A DNA stretch of 64,000 nt. Origin: Aphidius gifuensis (Eukaryota > Arthropoda > Insecta > Hymenoptera > Braconidae). Position 1 is the stretch's first letter; the number at the start of each line of letters is the position of its first letter. Below, in pieces: positions 22,941-34,201 of this stretch. A program made the translations under genes and the position numbers. The DNA lies in the NCBI RefSeq assembly GCF_014905175.1, contig NC_057789.1, positions 19,794,555-19,858,554 on the forward strand. Direction: 5' to 3'. Under the pieces are notes generated by a model, which was not told the DNA's origin, searched no databases, and saw only the letters and a list, made by a program, of their open reading frames with translations.

Positions 22941-25900
22941 TCATTCTGGGTCACAAGGAACCAGGGGTGCTATTTTCTTGACGTTGCGTTTGTAGGTAGA
23001 CTTTGCTGTTTTGATGGTGACCGTACGGACAATACCATCCGTCCCAGGATGCGTCTCGATGATTCGACCCAATGCCCAATGCATAGGTGGAATGTTGTCT
23101 TCCTTCAATAAGACTACATCGCCTATTTCTATATTGTTGTTGTCTTTGTTCCACTTACTGCGGTTGATCATCTCGTTGAGATATTCATTGTGCCAACGTT
23201 GCCAAAATTCTTGTTTTATTTGTTCGATCAGTTGCCATCTAGACAACCTGTTCATGGGTATGTTGTTGTAGTCATGATCTCTTATAGTTGTAAGAGCATG
23301 TCCAATTAAAAAATGTCCAGGTGATAACGCTGTGAGATCGTTTGGATCACTTGATATAGGCGTTAATGGACGAGAATTTAAAATTGCTTCAACTTCAATA
23401 ATTAGTGTATTAAATTCTTCTTGTGATAATAAAATATCTGGTTTAATAACCCTTTTAAAATGATGTTTAAATGACTTTACTGCGGCTTCCCAGAGTCCGC
23501 CAAAATGTGGAGAAAGTGGTGGCGTAAAATGCCATTGAATTTTTCTTGTGTTAAAAAATTCTTGTAATTTATTTTGTGCATCGTTTGATTTTAATTGATC
23601 TTGTAATCTAATTAATTCATTGTTGGCCCCTATGAAATTTAAACCATTGTCTGAATAAATATCAGTCGGGTAACCACGTCTTGCTACAAATCTTTTTAAA
23701 GCAGCAATAAAACAATCTGTAGTTAAATCACTGACCATTTCTAGATGTACAGCTTTGATGACGAGACATACAAAGACTGCTACGTATATTTTTACCTTTA
23801 TTCTATTTCTTTCTTTCTTTTCTTTGACTAAAAAAGGTCCACAAAAGTCAACCCCAACTATTGTAAATGGAATTGCTTCATTAACTCTTGCTTTTGGTAA
23901 ATTACCCATCAGATAATCAATTGTACGAGGCTGTGCTCGTAGACATGTTGTACAAGTGCGTATTATTTTACTCACTTGATTGCGACCATCAATCGGCCAA
24001 TATTGTTGTCTTACAGCATATAATGTGGCTTGAGTACCAGTATGCAAGTGTACTTTATGTTCATGTTTAATTATTAATGAAGTTACATGATGATTTTTAG
24101 GTAAAATGATTGGATACTTTTGATTGTATGGAATAGAGGCATTTTGTAATCGCCCTCCTACTCGCAATAATCCATTTTTATCAATAAATGGAGTGAGTTT
24201 AATTAATTTACTTTTTTGATTTAATTGTCTTTGATTTTCTAGAATTTTTAATTCATCAAAAAATATTTCTTTCTGTACTAGTTTAATTATTGTATTAGTA
24301 GCATATTCAATTTCATTGATTTTTAAATAACCAGTATTCTTGTTGTTTGTTTTCATTCGCAGACAATATGCAATAACATTTTGTAATTTATTCCAAGATG
24401 AATAACGAGTTAAAATATTGTAATCATTTTTATTGTTTATATTTACTTGTGTTTGTGCTGCACTTGTTGTAATTGTGTTGAGACATGTGTTGACCTTGAG
24501 CTCAGGTAGACTGCAACCCTCGGTCATCTCGAATTTCGGCCAGCCATCTGGATCTTCACACAGCCAAGACGGCCCATGTTGCCATGTTGTTGTTTTGATG
24601 AATTCTTCAGGTAGTTGACCTCTAGAAATCAGGTCAGCAGGATTGTCATGTGTACGCACATGGCACCATTGTGTTGTTTTTGTTTTTTCTTGTATTTTGG
24701 CAATTCTGTTTGCCACGAATGTTTTCATAACACTTGGCTCTTTTCTTAGCCAGTGTAAAACAATTGTAGAATCTGACCACAAATATGTGTCATCTATTGT
24801 TATGTGTATTGCTTTAATTATTGTTGTATAAAGCGAAGCAAGTAATAATGCTCCACATAATTCCAATCTAGGGATTGATAGTGTCTTGAGAGGAGCTATG
24901 CGCCCTTTGGCACACAAAAGTTGTGTGTAAACTTTACCTTTTTTATCAATGGACCTGAGATAAATACAAGCCCCATATGCTTTTTCACTGGCATCACAAA
25001 AGCCATGTAATTGTATACTTGTTGTATCATTTAATATTGTATGTCTTTTAAAAGATAAATCATTTAAAAGTTGTAATTGGTTATAAAATGTTAACCATTC
25101 ATCTTTAATTGGTGATGGGACAGGTTCATCCCAGTCAATGTTTATACTCCATAATTGTTGCATAACTATTTTTGCTGTCATAACAACTGGACCAAGAAGT
25201 CCAAGAGGATCAAAGATTTTTTCAATTTCAGAAAAAATTTTGCGTTTTGTAATTTCGTCAAACGTAATTGTTTTAACTGTGTAAACAATTGTATCTGTAG
25301 TAGATCTCCAGTAAACACCGAGTGTTTTTATTGCACTGGAGTCATTAAATTGTAATTGTAAATTTTTGTTAGCCTCTGGAAGGCCTTCTAATAGTCTAGG
25401 CTCATTGGAAGCCCATTTGCGTATATTTAACATACCTTGTTGTAATAAAGGAATTAATTCATCCCTCAATTTAATTGCTTCTTCAAGTGTTTGTGTACCA
25501 GTTAAAAGATCATCGACATATAGATCTCTCTTGAGTATTTCTGATGCTATAGGAAAATTTTCTTGTTCATCATCAGCTAATTTATGTAGACATCGTATAG
25601 CTAGGAATGGTGATGGAGCAAGACCAAATGTTACAGTATTTAATTCATATGTTTTGATAATACCAGACGTATTTCTCCATAAAATACGTTGATATTTTCT
25701 ATCTTGTGGACGTACTAAAAATTGTCTGTACATTTTCTCAATGTCACCAGTCAGTACGTACTGGTGTAATCTAAATCGAAGTAGTAATGAGAAAATGTCT
25801 GTCTGTATTGTTGGACCAACATGTAGCAATTCATTGAGCGAATGACCCTTGGAACCCTTGGCTGAGCCGTCGAACACGACTCGTACTTTTGTTGTTTGGC

Positions 25901-26870
25901 TTTCTTCTTTTATCACTGCATGATGAGGTAAATAAAAACCATCTTCTTGTAATTGTTTATCTGGTACTTCAGACATGTGACCTAAGTCTAGGTATTCTTG
26001 TAGTACAGCGTTGTATTGTATTTTTAGTTCTACATTATTTTGTAATTTTCTTTCAATTGAATTAAGCCTTTTTATTGCTGTAATTCGTGTCTCTCCAAGT
26101 TGATCGACAGATTGTTTGAATGGTAAGGCGACGACGTATCGGCCTTCTTTGTTTCTTGTAACATGTTGTAGAAAATGTTCTTCACATGCTTGTTCATCTA
26201 CTGTGAGATGACTTGTTTCTGGTATTTCTTCAATTTCCCAGAACTTAGCTAAATTGAATTGTGTGTCTGATGCCAGGTGACAAGACACTTGCTTTGTTGC
26301 TTTGTTTGTAGGTGCACTACCTCCGATGACCCATCCTAATTTTGTCTTTTGTAAAAATAAATCAGGGCCACCAGATTTAGACAAATCTATTTGTCCTTGT
26401 GTAAATAATGACATGGTAACACCTGCTCCCAATAAAATATCAACTGGAGCAGGTTGATGAAAATTAGGGTCTGCTAATTTCATTGTATTAGGAATTTTAA
26501 TATTATCTTTATTAATTATTTGATCAGGTATATTTTCCGAAATTCTTGGAACTGTCAGAAAACTTAATGTTCTTTCATATTTTGTGTGACAAGATTGAAT
26601 TGTGGTACTTACAACATGTTTAGAAATTGTTGAAGCTGTGTTCAATGCACCAATTGAGATTGAACATTTCTTTTTATTTAATTTAAGTTTACTTGCCATA
26701 CTTTCAGTCATAAAATTTGCAGTTGAGCACGTATCAAGAAGACATCGACATTGTATTTTTTCTCCGTCAATATTGAATACATTGATGAGTGCTGAGACGA
26801 CTAATACACTTGTTGTTGAGTTGACTACAAATGCTATAGGTCGTCCTGGATGTATACTACTATGCTGTAG
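22941..26870 (-). CDS. pol: BEL/Pao pol: protease, RT, RNase H, integrase
   Basis: The frame continues directly from gag after one TGA. An aspartic protease motif DTCSTANF lies just before the first internal Met at 26711. Counting from that Met, the RT has VRVVFDGSA (about 277) and YVDD at about 398-401. RNase H begins near 567 with HGFCDASEKAYGA and includes LSIPRLELCGALL and LWSDSTIVLHWL. The integrase follows with an HHCC zinc finger (HTGT...CTTCLRAQ) and a DDE core (VDFCGPF, IYSDNGLNF, then E in LWEAAVKSF). The C-terminus holds the family's DVVLLKEDN module. The 1256 residues from that Met are uninterrupted. It would copy and integrate the element, and may be active if the gag stop is bypassed. 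Confidence 0.95.
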   Translation of the reverse strand, partial: LQHSSIHPGRPIAFVVNSTTSVLVVSALINVFNIDGEKIQCRCLLDTCSTANFMTESMASKLKLNKKKCSISIGALNTASTISKHVVSTTIQSCHTKYERTLSFLTVPRISENIPDQIINKDNIKIPNTMKLADPNFHQPAPVDILLGAGVTMSLFTQGQIDLSKSGGPDLFLQKTKLGWVIGGSAPTNKATKQVSCHLASDTQFNLAKFWEIEEIPETSHLTVDEQACEEHFLQHVTRNKEGRYVVALPFKQSVDQLGETRITAIKRLNSIERKLQNNVELKIQYNAVLQEYLDLGHMSEVPDKQLQEDGFYLPHHAVIKEESQTTKVRVVFDGSAKGSKGHSLNELLHVGPTIQTDIFSLLLRFRLHQYVLTGDIEKMYRQFLVRPQDRKYQRILWRNTSGIIKTYELNTVTFGLAPSPFLAIRCLHKLADDEQENFPIASEILKRDLYVDDLLTGTQTLEEAIKLRDELIPLLQQGMLNIRKWASNEPRLLEGLPEANKNLQLQFNDSSAIKTLGVYWRSTTDTIVYTVKTITFDEITKRKIFSEIEKIFDPLGLLGPVVMTAKIVMQQLWSINIDWDEPVPSPIKDEWLTFYNQLQLLNDLSFKRHTILNDTTSIQLHGFCDASEKAYGACIYLRSIDKKGKVYTQLLCAKGRIAPLKTLSIPRLELCGALLLASLYTTIIKAIHITIDDTYLWSDSTIVLHWLRKEPSVMKTFVANRIAKIQEKTKTTQWCHVRTHDNPADLISRGQLPEEFIKTTTWQHGPSWLCEDPDGWPKFEMTEGCSLPELKVNTCLNTITTSAAQTQVNINNKNDYNILTRYSSWNKLQNVIAYCLRMKTNNKNTGYLKINEIEYATNTIIKLVQKEIFFDELKILENQRQLNQKSKLIKLTPFIDKNGLLRVGGRLQNASIPYNQKYPIILPKNHHVTSLIIKHEHKVHLHTGTQATLYAVRQQYWPIDGRNQVSKIIRTCTTCLRAQPRTIDYLMGNLPKARVNEAIPFTIVGVDFCGPFLVKEKKERNRIKVKIYVAVFVCLVIKAVHLEMVSDLTTDCFIAALKRFVARRGYPTDIYSDNGLNFIGANNELIRLQDQLKSNDAQNKLQEFFNTRKIQWHFTPPLSPHFGGLWEAAVKSFKHHFKRVIKPDILLSQEEFNTLIIEVEAILNSRPLTPISSDPNDLTALSPGHFLIGHALTTIRDHDYNNIPMNRLSRWQLIEQIKQEFWQRWHNEYLNEMINRSKWNKDNNNIEIGDVVLLKEDNIPPMHWALGRIIETHPGTDGIVRTVTIKTAKSTYKRNVKKIAPLVPCDPE

Positions 26871-28130
26871 TCATATTTGTTTGTTTACATCTGCTACTGG
26901 AACAGATGTTGTGTTGGCCTGGTCAGACTCAATGGTCGTTGGCCGATGCAAAAATGTATGGTGTTTTTTGTCGCAGGTACGACACCCTGTTGACTTGCAA
27001 TCTTTGACCCCGTGCCCTTTTTTCAGGCAATTCAAGCATAATGAGGCCTTGATTGCAGCCTTATATCTTTCTTCTTGTGTAAACTTTTTGAATATCTCAC
27101 AACTATATACAGAGTGTGTCTCGGAACATATTGGACAGACACGTGTAGTAGTTGTTGTCAATGATATTCCACCTTTTTTAACTTGGGGTTTTTCACCCTT
27201 TTTATTTTCATTTGTATTTGTTTCTTCTTTCAAAGCAAAATTAGCACATCTTGCTCGTTGTTCCAAAAATTCTAACAAGTCGGAATATTTTGGTATTTCA
27301 TGAGAATTATGAGTCATTTCCCATGCAAAAATTGTATCTTGATTTAATTTTAATAACATAAAATCAACTAGTGCTATGTCCCATGCATTATGTTTAACTT
27401 GTAAATTTTCTAATGCTTTAATACGTTGTCTAAATGTATCTACTAACTCACCAAGAGCTGCAGGTGTATCTTTTTTCAACTTTGGATAATCTCGTATTAT
27501 TGACCAATGTCTGTGAGTCAAAAGACGTTTATCTTCATATTTGTTTTTTAATATTAACAATGCTGCATCATAATTATTATCATTGATTTCTAAATGTTTT
27601 ATAAGTTCTAAGGCCTTGCCTGTAAGAACATTTGTCAAGTGATATAATTTCAATGTCTTGGACAATGAATTATTGTTGTGAATTACATTTTTAAATAAAC
27701 TAAAAAATGCGTCAAACTTATCTTGTGTACCATCAAACTTTGGAATATGTATTTGTGGAACTGGAAACATTGTGTTAATGTTATTATTTGTATTTGTCGA
27801 ACTTGTATTATTTGCAATGCTAGTATTGCGTAACAATTTTGTTGCTTCAGCAACAGCTGAAAAATACGAGTTTTGAATTGTAAGCTTCTCTGGAGCTTCT
27901 GTTTCTTCATCAATTTCTTCTAATTGATCTTGTATATCCTCGAAAACATAAAAACGTTCTCGAAGTGTTTTGAGCACTACTTCAAACTCGTCTGGATCAA
28001 ATCGATCTTGATTAAGTTTGATTCTATCCATTCTTTTTGTAAAGTCTGTAATTGATTTTTTAAACATCCCACGTTGTCTGTGAAGATTTTTAACTTTGTC
28101 TTGTAACGCTTTGTCACTTGTTTCAACCAT
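26871..28130 (-). CDS. gag: BEL/Pao gag
   Basis: The ATG at 28130 starts a 419-residue protein. The N-terminal half is coiled and acidic. The middle has the BEL gag signature (VPQIHIPKFDGTQDKFDAFF, then FKNVIHNN and LTNVLTGKALELI). The C-terminus has cysteine clusters CPICSETHSVYSC, CLNCLKKGHGVKDC and CRTCDKKHHTFLH, typical of BEL/Pao zinc knuckles. It forms the particle and binds RNA. The stop is TGA followed by CTA, and the next codons continue in frame into the protease. Confidence 0.95.
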   Translation of the reverse strand: MVETSDKALQDKVKNLHRQRGMFKKSITDFTKRMDRIKLNQDRFDPDEFEVVLKTLRERFYVFEDIQDQLEEIDEETEAPEKLTIQNSYFSAVAEATKLLRNTSIANNTSSTNTNNNINTMFPVPQIHIPKFDGTQDKFDAFFSLFKNVIHNNNSLSKTLKLYHLTNVLTGKALELIKHLEINDNNYDAALLILKNKYEDKRLLTHRHWSIIRDYPKLKKDTPAALGELVDTFRQRIKALENLQVKHNAWDIALVDFMLLKLNQDTIFAWEMTHNSHEIPKYSDLLEFLEQRARCANFALKEETNTNENKKGEKPQVKKGGISLTTTTTRVCPICSETHSVYSCEIFKKFTQEERYKAAIKASLCLNCLKKGHGVKDCKSTGCRTCDKKHHTFLHRPTTIESDQANTTSVPVADVNKQI

Positions 28131-28199
28131 TGTAAATAGAGTGCTGTGACTCTCACTATACTTAACTTCACTAAAGTCACTGGTAAATATTCACTTGGT

Positions 28200-28219
28200 G
28201 AATCCGGCTCGAAGGACCA
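28200..28219 (-). promoter_or_regulatory. tRNA-Tyr primer-binding site
   Basis: On the element strand TGGTCCTTCGAGCCGGATTC is complementary over 20 nt to the 3' end of an insect tRNA-Tyr as I know it (acceptor strand TCGAAGG plus A-CCA, T-arm GAATCCGGC). It lies five bases inside the 5' LTR. Confidence 0.75.
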
Positions 28220-28224
28220 AAAAA

Positions 28225-29290
28225 TGTATCGCACCACGTATCCAAATATACCACGATAATTTCACAAGGGTTGTAAGGCCTTATGTTTGATACAGGGCTA
28301 TCAAAGGATGTGGAGGATAGGTTGTAACTTGAAATAATAGGAATAACACTTTAAATAAATCCAAACACTGTGGCTTAAATTCTATTAATATTCACTTTAT
28401 TATTTCACTAAAATTATAATTAATTGTATTATATATTGTTTATTGAGTTGACTCTAAAAAGTGTTGTCATGGACAGACACTACTATTTTATATTGTAAGT
28501 ATAAAGAAATTCTGTTGTACGCGAATCAATATTAATTAGAGATGTTACGTAAACGAGTGTTGAAGAGCAACTGATTTCTCAGTTTGTTGAAAATTGTTAA
28601 GTCCAAAAATGGGTGTATCCTTAGTTAAAAAATTAGTTTTAATTGGTCAAAAATTAGTTCAAGAGAGGGTAAAAAACTAGGTGTAGGTGGTGGGATTTTT
28701 AGACATAAAATTGGGCCTTGTGTGGTCCAAAGGGTGACATAAAAAATACCATGTGTAAACAAAAAATATAGATTTTACGACCGGAAAGTCCAAGACGTTT
28801 TCATGAATTTAGTTTATTTTAAAAAGTTATAAATTTACTTTTTATTGTCGATTTTACGATCATTCTGTGTATCGAAAATACGTTAGTGCAGTTGTTTGAC
28901 AGATGTGAGATTTTCTCTAATTCTTGACAAATAATGTTTTAAAAAATATGTTATAATAGTACCAAAGAGAAACTTGAGTTTATGGTTTTATTTGTTACGT
29001 GATTTTTACTCAAAAATCTATGCATGAGTTGACCATGTGTGGGAATATTCGAGTTTGTAAAAAGCTATTAAAAAGTACATAAATTAAATCGTTGTTTAAA
29101 ATATTTTAGAAAAAATATAAACCAAAATTGTTAGTCATATGTTATTTGAAATTGTATGATCTCGTGATCTAGCCATAAAAAACAGAGTAATGTTTAAAAC
29201 TTATCAACTTATTGTATTTTGTTTAAAAAATAAAAAGAATAAAAATCTGGTCAGTCTGGGACCGACAGACATGTGGTTCGACCCGGAACA
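28225..29290 (-). repeat. BEL 5' LTR
   Basis: A 1066-bp LTR, same as 21779-22848 except for few differences. On the element strand this is the promoter-bearing copy, immediately upstream of the primer-binding site and gag. Confidence 0.95.
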
Positions 29291-29295
29291 AAATA

Positions 29296-29893
29296 TATCA
29301 TCGATAATAATAATAACAATAATATTATCGATTTATAATAATATCAGTGATATTCATAATATTAATAATAATATTGACAATAACATTCATATATAAATAT
29401 TGATAAATATTAGTATTTATATTCAAAATATTATTATTATAGATATTATTATCAATATCAATACTATCATGAATAATTGATAAATGATAATATTATCGAA
29501 ATTATTGTTGTTATAATTATCATCGTTTATATATATTTATAGTAATAATGATTCTTTAAATCCGCGAGATAACTATTGCTTACTACGTTTAAATTAATTT
29601 TTTTTAAAAATCAATTATGTAAGTATTAAACTCAGTTGAACTGTTTAATAATAGTGAAATAAAAAAAAAAAAGTCGCACACGCATACACACAAAGCATCT
29701 GACGCTCCGAGTTTATACGCTATATATAGTACATGTAGAATGCTTGCCGGCTTTCCGAGCGTAGAGCGTAGAGCGTATAACGGAGTGTATACGAGAGAGT
29801 ATAGGCGAGAGTATACGTCAGCGTATACGGGAGCGCGTTACACTAGCAGGGCCTCGAATTTTGTTGCTACCCTCCGTAAAGAAGTTTCACTTC
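29296..29893. repeat. Inner part of the left inverted arm
   Basis: Reverse complement of about 39427-40060. Shared landmarks are GATAACTATTGCTTACTACG-like sequence, CTCCGAGTTTATACGC, CACTAGCAGGGCC-like sequence and the AAAGAAGTTTCACTTC block at 29878-29893. Identity is lower than between recent duplicates, so the structure is old. GCGTATAC-type motifs recur several times at 29755-29835. Confidence 0.7.
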
Positions 29894-30300
29894 AAAAATA
29901 ATAATAAAACAAATAAAAATAATAAAATAAATTATTAAACTTGATTTAATAAAAAATAAAACAGTATACAAGTCAAATCGTAAAAAACAAAAAATTAATT
30001 CAATTAATAATCAATATATAAAATCAAATTAAATTAAATTGAAATCAATAATCAATGACGACTGACAAACAATGGAAAACACAATTTAAAAAAAAAAACG
30101 TACACATTAATTATAACTTTCTAGGTAAAAGATATATGAAGTTTTCAAAGCTTTTTTAATCTTTATTAATCGAGTATTATCTATATATTGTTTTTATATT
30201 TATCATGTGATAGTAGAATAACAACACTGAACAACACGAAATAAATAAATAAGCTGTCAAAAACACACAGCCACATATAAATAGCATACACATTAGACTC
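29894..30300. other. AT-rich stretch, nothing identified
   Basis: A/T-rich filler with AATTAAAT-type simple sequence. No gene or repeat family recognised. Confidence 0.4.
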
Positions 30301-31029
30301 TTAAAGAATTTTAGGTTTCTTCCCTGAGGTTAAATTTATCTTTAGACATTGTTTTTTTGGGATTTTTTTGAGCCTGCTCATCGGGTTTTTATTTCCATTT
30401 GATTGGGTTGTATATCTTTGACTTTGCATAACTCAGTCAGTTTTGATCCTAGAGAGTTGATATTAGTCTCATTTTTTAGCTCATGAAAATAACTTTAAAT
30501 TGTCACTGTACATTTTTTTTGTACTGTTAAAAGTTTTGTTTCAAGAAAACCTCAAAAACCATGACTTTATAGGTATATGCAATTTAACTTGTAAACGTAT
30601 TTTATTAATATTATTAGTAGGATAAGTATTATTATCCGAAAGTATAAAATTGTTGAGCTTGATAAAGAAAAAAATTTTTATGTTAAATAAAATATGTTTA
30701 GCACTTAAATTGCAAATCATGATTTTCAAGCTTTTTTTGAGACGAAAAAAAAAAACAGTACAAAAAAAATGTATAGTGACAATTTGAAGGTATTTTCATA
30801 AGCAACAAAATTAAACTAATATCAACTTTCTAGGATTAAAGCTGACTGAGTTATGCAAAGTCAAAGATATACAGCCATACGCGCGCGTGTTAATCAAATG
30901 GGAAATACAAAAACCCGATGAGCAGGCTCAAAAAAAATCCTAAAAAAAATATTTTTTCATTTTTTTTTTTGTGTCATCATAAAGAACAAATTTAGACCTC
31001 AGGAGGGTACAAAAAAAAAAATTCTTTTT
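30301..31029. mobile_element. Foldback (MITE-like) element with arms over 200 bp
   Basis: Left-arm landmarks GAGCCTGCTCATCGGGTTTT, TGACTTTGCATAACTCAGTC and AATTGTCACTGTACATTTTT reappear inverted on the right as GATGAGCAGGCTC, GACTGAGTTATGCAAAGTCA and AATGTATAGTGACAATT. The ends AAAGAATTTT and AAAATTCTTT match. The spacer is about 200 bp. No coding capacity. Confidence 0.8.
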
Positions 31030-33055
31030 TTTTGGACAGGTCTAATACACATACATAAACTATTCACCATACTTTTTCCTTTTTCCATCCAATAGCACTA
31101 GATTTAGGGCCCTGTATTATCGATGATTTAAGATTTACACATTATTTTGGAAATTCACACACTGTTTATTAGTCTCAAAGAACGTGTGTATTTCTTGATC
31201 GACACACTGATTCCTATTATGTCAGAACCGTCATCTTAATGAACTAAAATCGATGCGGGGTAGTTTTCTTAATAGTGTAACCAAAAAAATTACAGGAAAA
31301 TCCTGATGCTCTATTAGCTTAAAAATCTTCACCTGTTTGAAGTACTGAACGTTCATAGCAATATCGTTCTAGGCAACAATAATTTATAACAAAAAAATAT
31401 ATAAAAATACAGAATTTTATACTCATTTTTCATTATTGTATAATTTAAAATAATATAAAGAAATTACTTATCACAAAGAATATCTTGAATTCCTGACATA
31501 ATTACCGCATTATTTTAATATATAAATTTTATTAGTTAATATAAAATGAACAATAGCATGAATACCGACCGTAATATGAATAGACAATACCAACAGAAAA
31601 ATCAATGAAAGAAACTTATAGTTTTATCACCGCAATCACTCCAAAAGAAGTTTCACTTCCCCCGCGCGTACTCGCAACACTCATAATTTTTTTTTTTTAA
31701 AACGATGTATTCATTCGAGTTTTAGTTTTAGTATTCGTATAAGTCAGTATATCTAAAATTTGAAAATAAGGATAAAGTGAAAATTTTGATGACCAGTCAC
31801 CAATACCACCGGTTCTCATATTTTTTTGATTTGATATATAAAAGTTATCAAAATAACCACTCTACATATTTATTTCGGTCACCGAACTCCCCGGTATAGC
31901 ATCGATTGGCATTTTTGATGACTTTCACCGAAAATACCGATTCATGCTCAATCGAGTATTTCAATGACTTTTCACGTTTCCATAGGACAAATGTGTTTTA
32001 CTTTCAATATATCAAATGGATTCGTTGCCCAATCTAATTTTACACATTTTGCTAATGCATTTTTACTGTTTGCATCGACTCCGTCTCGATATTCATCAAA
32101 AACAAACTAAAAGAACAAGTGATCACAGGAATTATTCGATGATTATCGCTTTTATATATGTATTGACAAGTTTCGTGTATATATACTTTCATGTGAATAG
32201 TGCAGAACGTATGACCATTTCTCATACATAATCGTTATATATAAATTTTATATAAATTATATACACGTTATCGCCCAATTTTATAAGATATATATATATA
32301 ATTGTTATATATAATTATTATATATAATTTTATATATAAATTATATATTTTTTTTCCGTGTGGGCGTGTGCATCTCTAGACACTACGAACTTTGAAATAA
32401 ACCATTATGAAAATTTGGCCAGATTTTTGGCTTCGGTCAGCTATCGAACGCTCCCTAGGACGGAAAAAAAGGAGAATGGACTTGAGCTACAGAGGCGTGG
32501 TATCGTTCTTATTCGCGGAAAAACTAACGATCAGTCGATTCGTTGAATGATTAAGCATCCGCTTCGAGGAAATTAGAGGTTCAGACAGCTTATTGCCCCA
32601 AATAATTTTCAATTACCTCCAGCTTTTTTCAGAACAGTTATACAGCCTGCTCTCAATAATCTCAGACATTCTCATACTAAAAAAAAAAACAAGAATTTAA
32701 TATAGTTTTTCAAGTTATTATACTATTCAATTTAATAATTTTCGTAACAATAAATTCTTGAATGATTATCGATGTTATTCAACGAAATGTGTGGTAATTG
32801 AGTTTTTCGAAAAACACATATTTGCATAATATATTGATAATACGACACGACATTGCGGATGATATTGACTTTCTTATGATAAATATACAATATATTCACT
32901 TTGTTTACAAAATTGAAAAAACAAAAAAAAAAACAAAAAAAAATTACAATAATCGAATGTTTGGATTGTTTTTCCAATATACGATAACAAATCAGCTCGA
33001 AAACGGATATCCACCAGAATGAACACAGCTGTACTGTAATATTATAATAATATTG
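31030..33055. other. Gene-free AT-rich stretch upstream of the protease gene
   Basis: No supported gene. It holds one GAAGTTTCACTTC block with the CGCGCGTACTCGCAACAC tail at about 31647-31680, GTCACCAATACC-type motifs at 31795-31930, and a run of TATATAATT palindromes at 32240-32350. Short frames at 32016-32231 and 32358-32546 lack domains. Confidence 0.45.
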
Positions 33056-33060
33056 TCGTA

Positions 33061-33092
33061 TATATAAGAATGAATTTGTTACAATAATCACT
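33061..33092 (+). promoter_or_regulatory. Core promoter of the serine protease gene
   Basis: TATATAAG at 33061-33068 is followed by an initiator-like TCACTT whose A is at 33090, about 29 bp downstream. The ATG follows at 33123. The spacing is that of a standard arthropod TATA promoter. Confidence 0.6.
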
Positions 33093-33122
33093 TATTGAGT
33101 GTTCTTATGAGTGTTAATCGAC

Positions 33123-34201
33123 ATGGCATTCAAAACTGCTTTGTTTGTTGTATCTGTAATACTTACTATCACCACCAATAATATCAAAGGTAATTTTTTT
33201 TTGTTTTCTTACTGAAAAAAAAAAGCTTTCTTCCAAGTACGAAAAAGAAAATTAATAAAAATATTATGATGTATAAATAATGAATAACAATTATTGATAA
33301 ATTTAGATGTTGTTGCAAAACCACCCAACAAAATTACTGGTGGATTCGAAGCTGAAATAACAGAATTTCCAGCAATGGCTTCTATAAAATATAAAAAATC
33401 CCATATATGTGGAGGTGCAATAATAAGCAAAAATAAAATTTTAACAGCAGCACATTGTTTAACAAATGAAAACAAAAAGACTGGCCAATTAACAATTACT
33501 CCAGTTGAATTAATAACCGTTGGTACTGGGAATAAAATTTCCACAGAAATGAAAAATATTTATAGGGTAAAAAAACTCGATATCCATGATGGTTACACAG
33601 GTGATATGGAAGAAAATGCTTGTGACATCGCCATCATTACAGTAAGTTCAATGCATAGCTAAATCAGTGAATAAGTGGAAACGAATCAAATTTTTTAGTG
33701 TCAAACAACTAACAGATTTTATTTATATAGCTTATGGAAAACATTGTAGAAGATTCAACTCAAAAAGTAATCTCCCTACCCCAAAGAGACGCTGAAATTG
33801 GTGCAAGTGCATTCGTTGCTGGTTGGGGATCAGAACGTGAATATGGACAAGCATCGCCATTACTAAAAAAAGCACCAATGTTAGTAATATCAAATGCACA
33901 ATGTCGATCAGAAATAAACGATAAAATTATATCTGGACATTTGTGTGCAATTTATAAGCGTGGCGTTGGATTCTGTGATGTAAGTTAAAATATTTTCTTC
34001 ATTCAATATATTGAACGCAACTTTAACTTTACTTCAACGCAATACATCTTTAAATAATTCTAGGGTGACAGTGGTGGGCCCTTAATGTCGAATGGTGAAG
34101 TCATTGGTATTGTATCAATGTCAATTGATTGTGGTAAAGGTCATCCCGATATTTACACAAGAGTATACTCATACATTGACTGGATTCGTAATAGAATATA
34201 A
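33123..34201 (+). CDS. S1 (chymotrypsin-like) serine protease, four exons
   Basis: Exons are 33123-33189, 33307-33641, 33731-33979 and 34064-34201. All introns are GT-AG and phases join cleanly, giving about 262 residues. Exon 1 is a signal peptide (MAFKTALFVVSVILTITT). A short propeptide ends at Lys before ITGG, the usual activation cut. The triad is complete: His in TAAHC, Asp in DIAII, Ser in GDSGGP. The S1 pocket is unusual. The residue six before the catalytic Ser (chymotrypsin position 189) is Gly, not the Asp of trypsin, and the SWG segment reads SMS, so cleavage after Arg/Lys is unlikely. It is probably secreted: digestive, venom or immune cascade cannot be told from sequence. AATAAA lies at 34251. 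Confidence 0.9.

Larger units (their letters stand above)
21779..29290 (-). mobile_element. Full-length BEL/Pao LTR retrotransposon
   Basis: A 7.5-kb element with near-identical LTRs (21779-22848 and 28225-29290, each TG...CA). It is flanked by a 5-bp duplication AAATA (21774-21778 and 29291-29295), as expected for BEL/Pao. On the minus strand it carries a tRNA-Tyr primer-binding site, gag with zinc-knuckle cysteines, aspartic protease, RT with YVDD, RNase H and DDE integrase, then a polypurine tract. The gag-pol frame is open except for one in-frame TGA. The LTRs differ at only a handful of positions, so insertion is recent. It lies inside the left arm of the large inverted repeat. Confidence 0.95.

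Noticed and set aside
26602..27303. A 233-residue plus-strand frame
   Set aside because: It is antisense to the BEL gag-pol junction.
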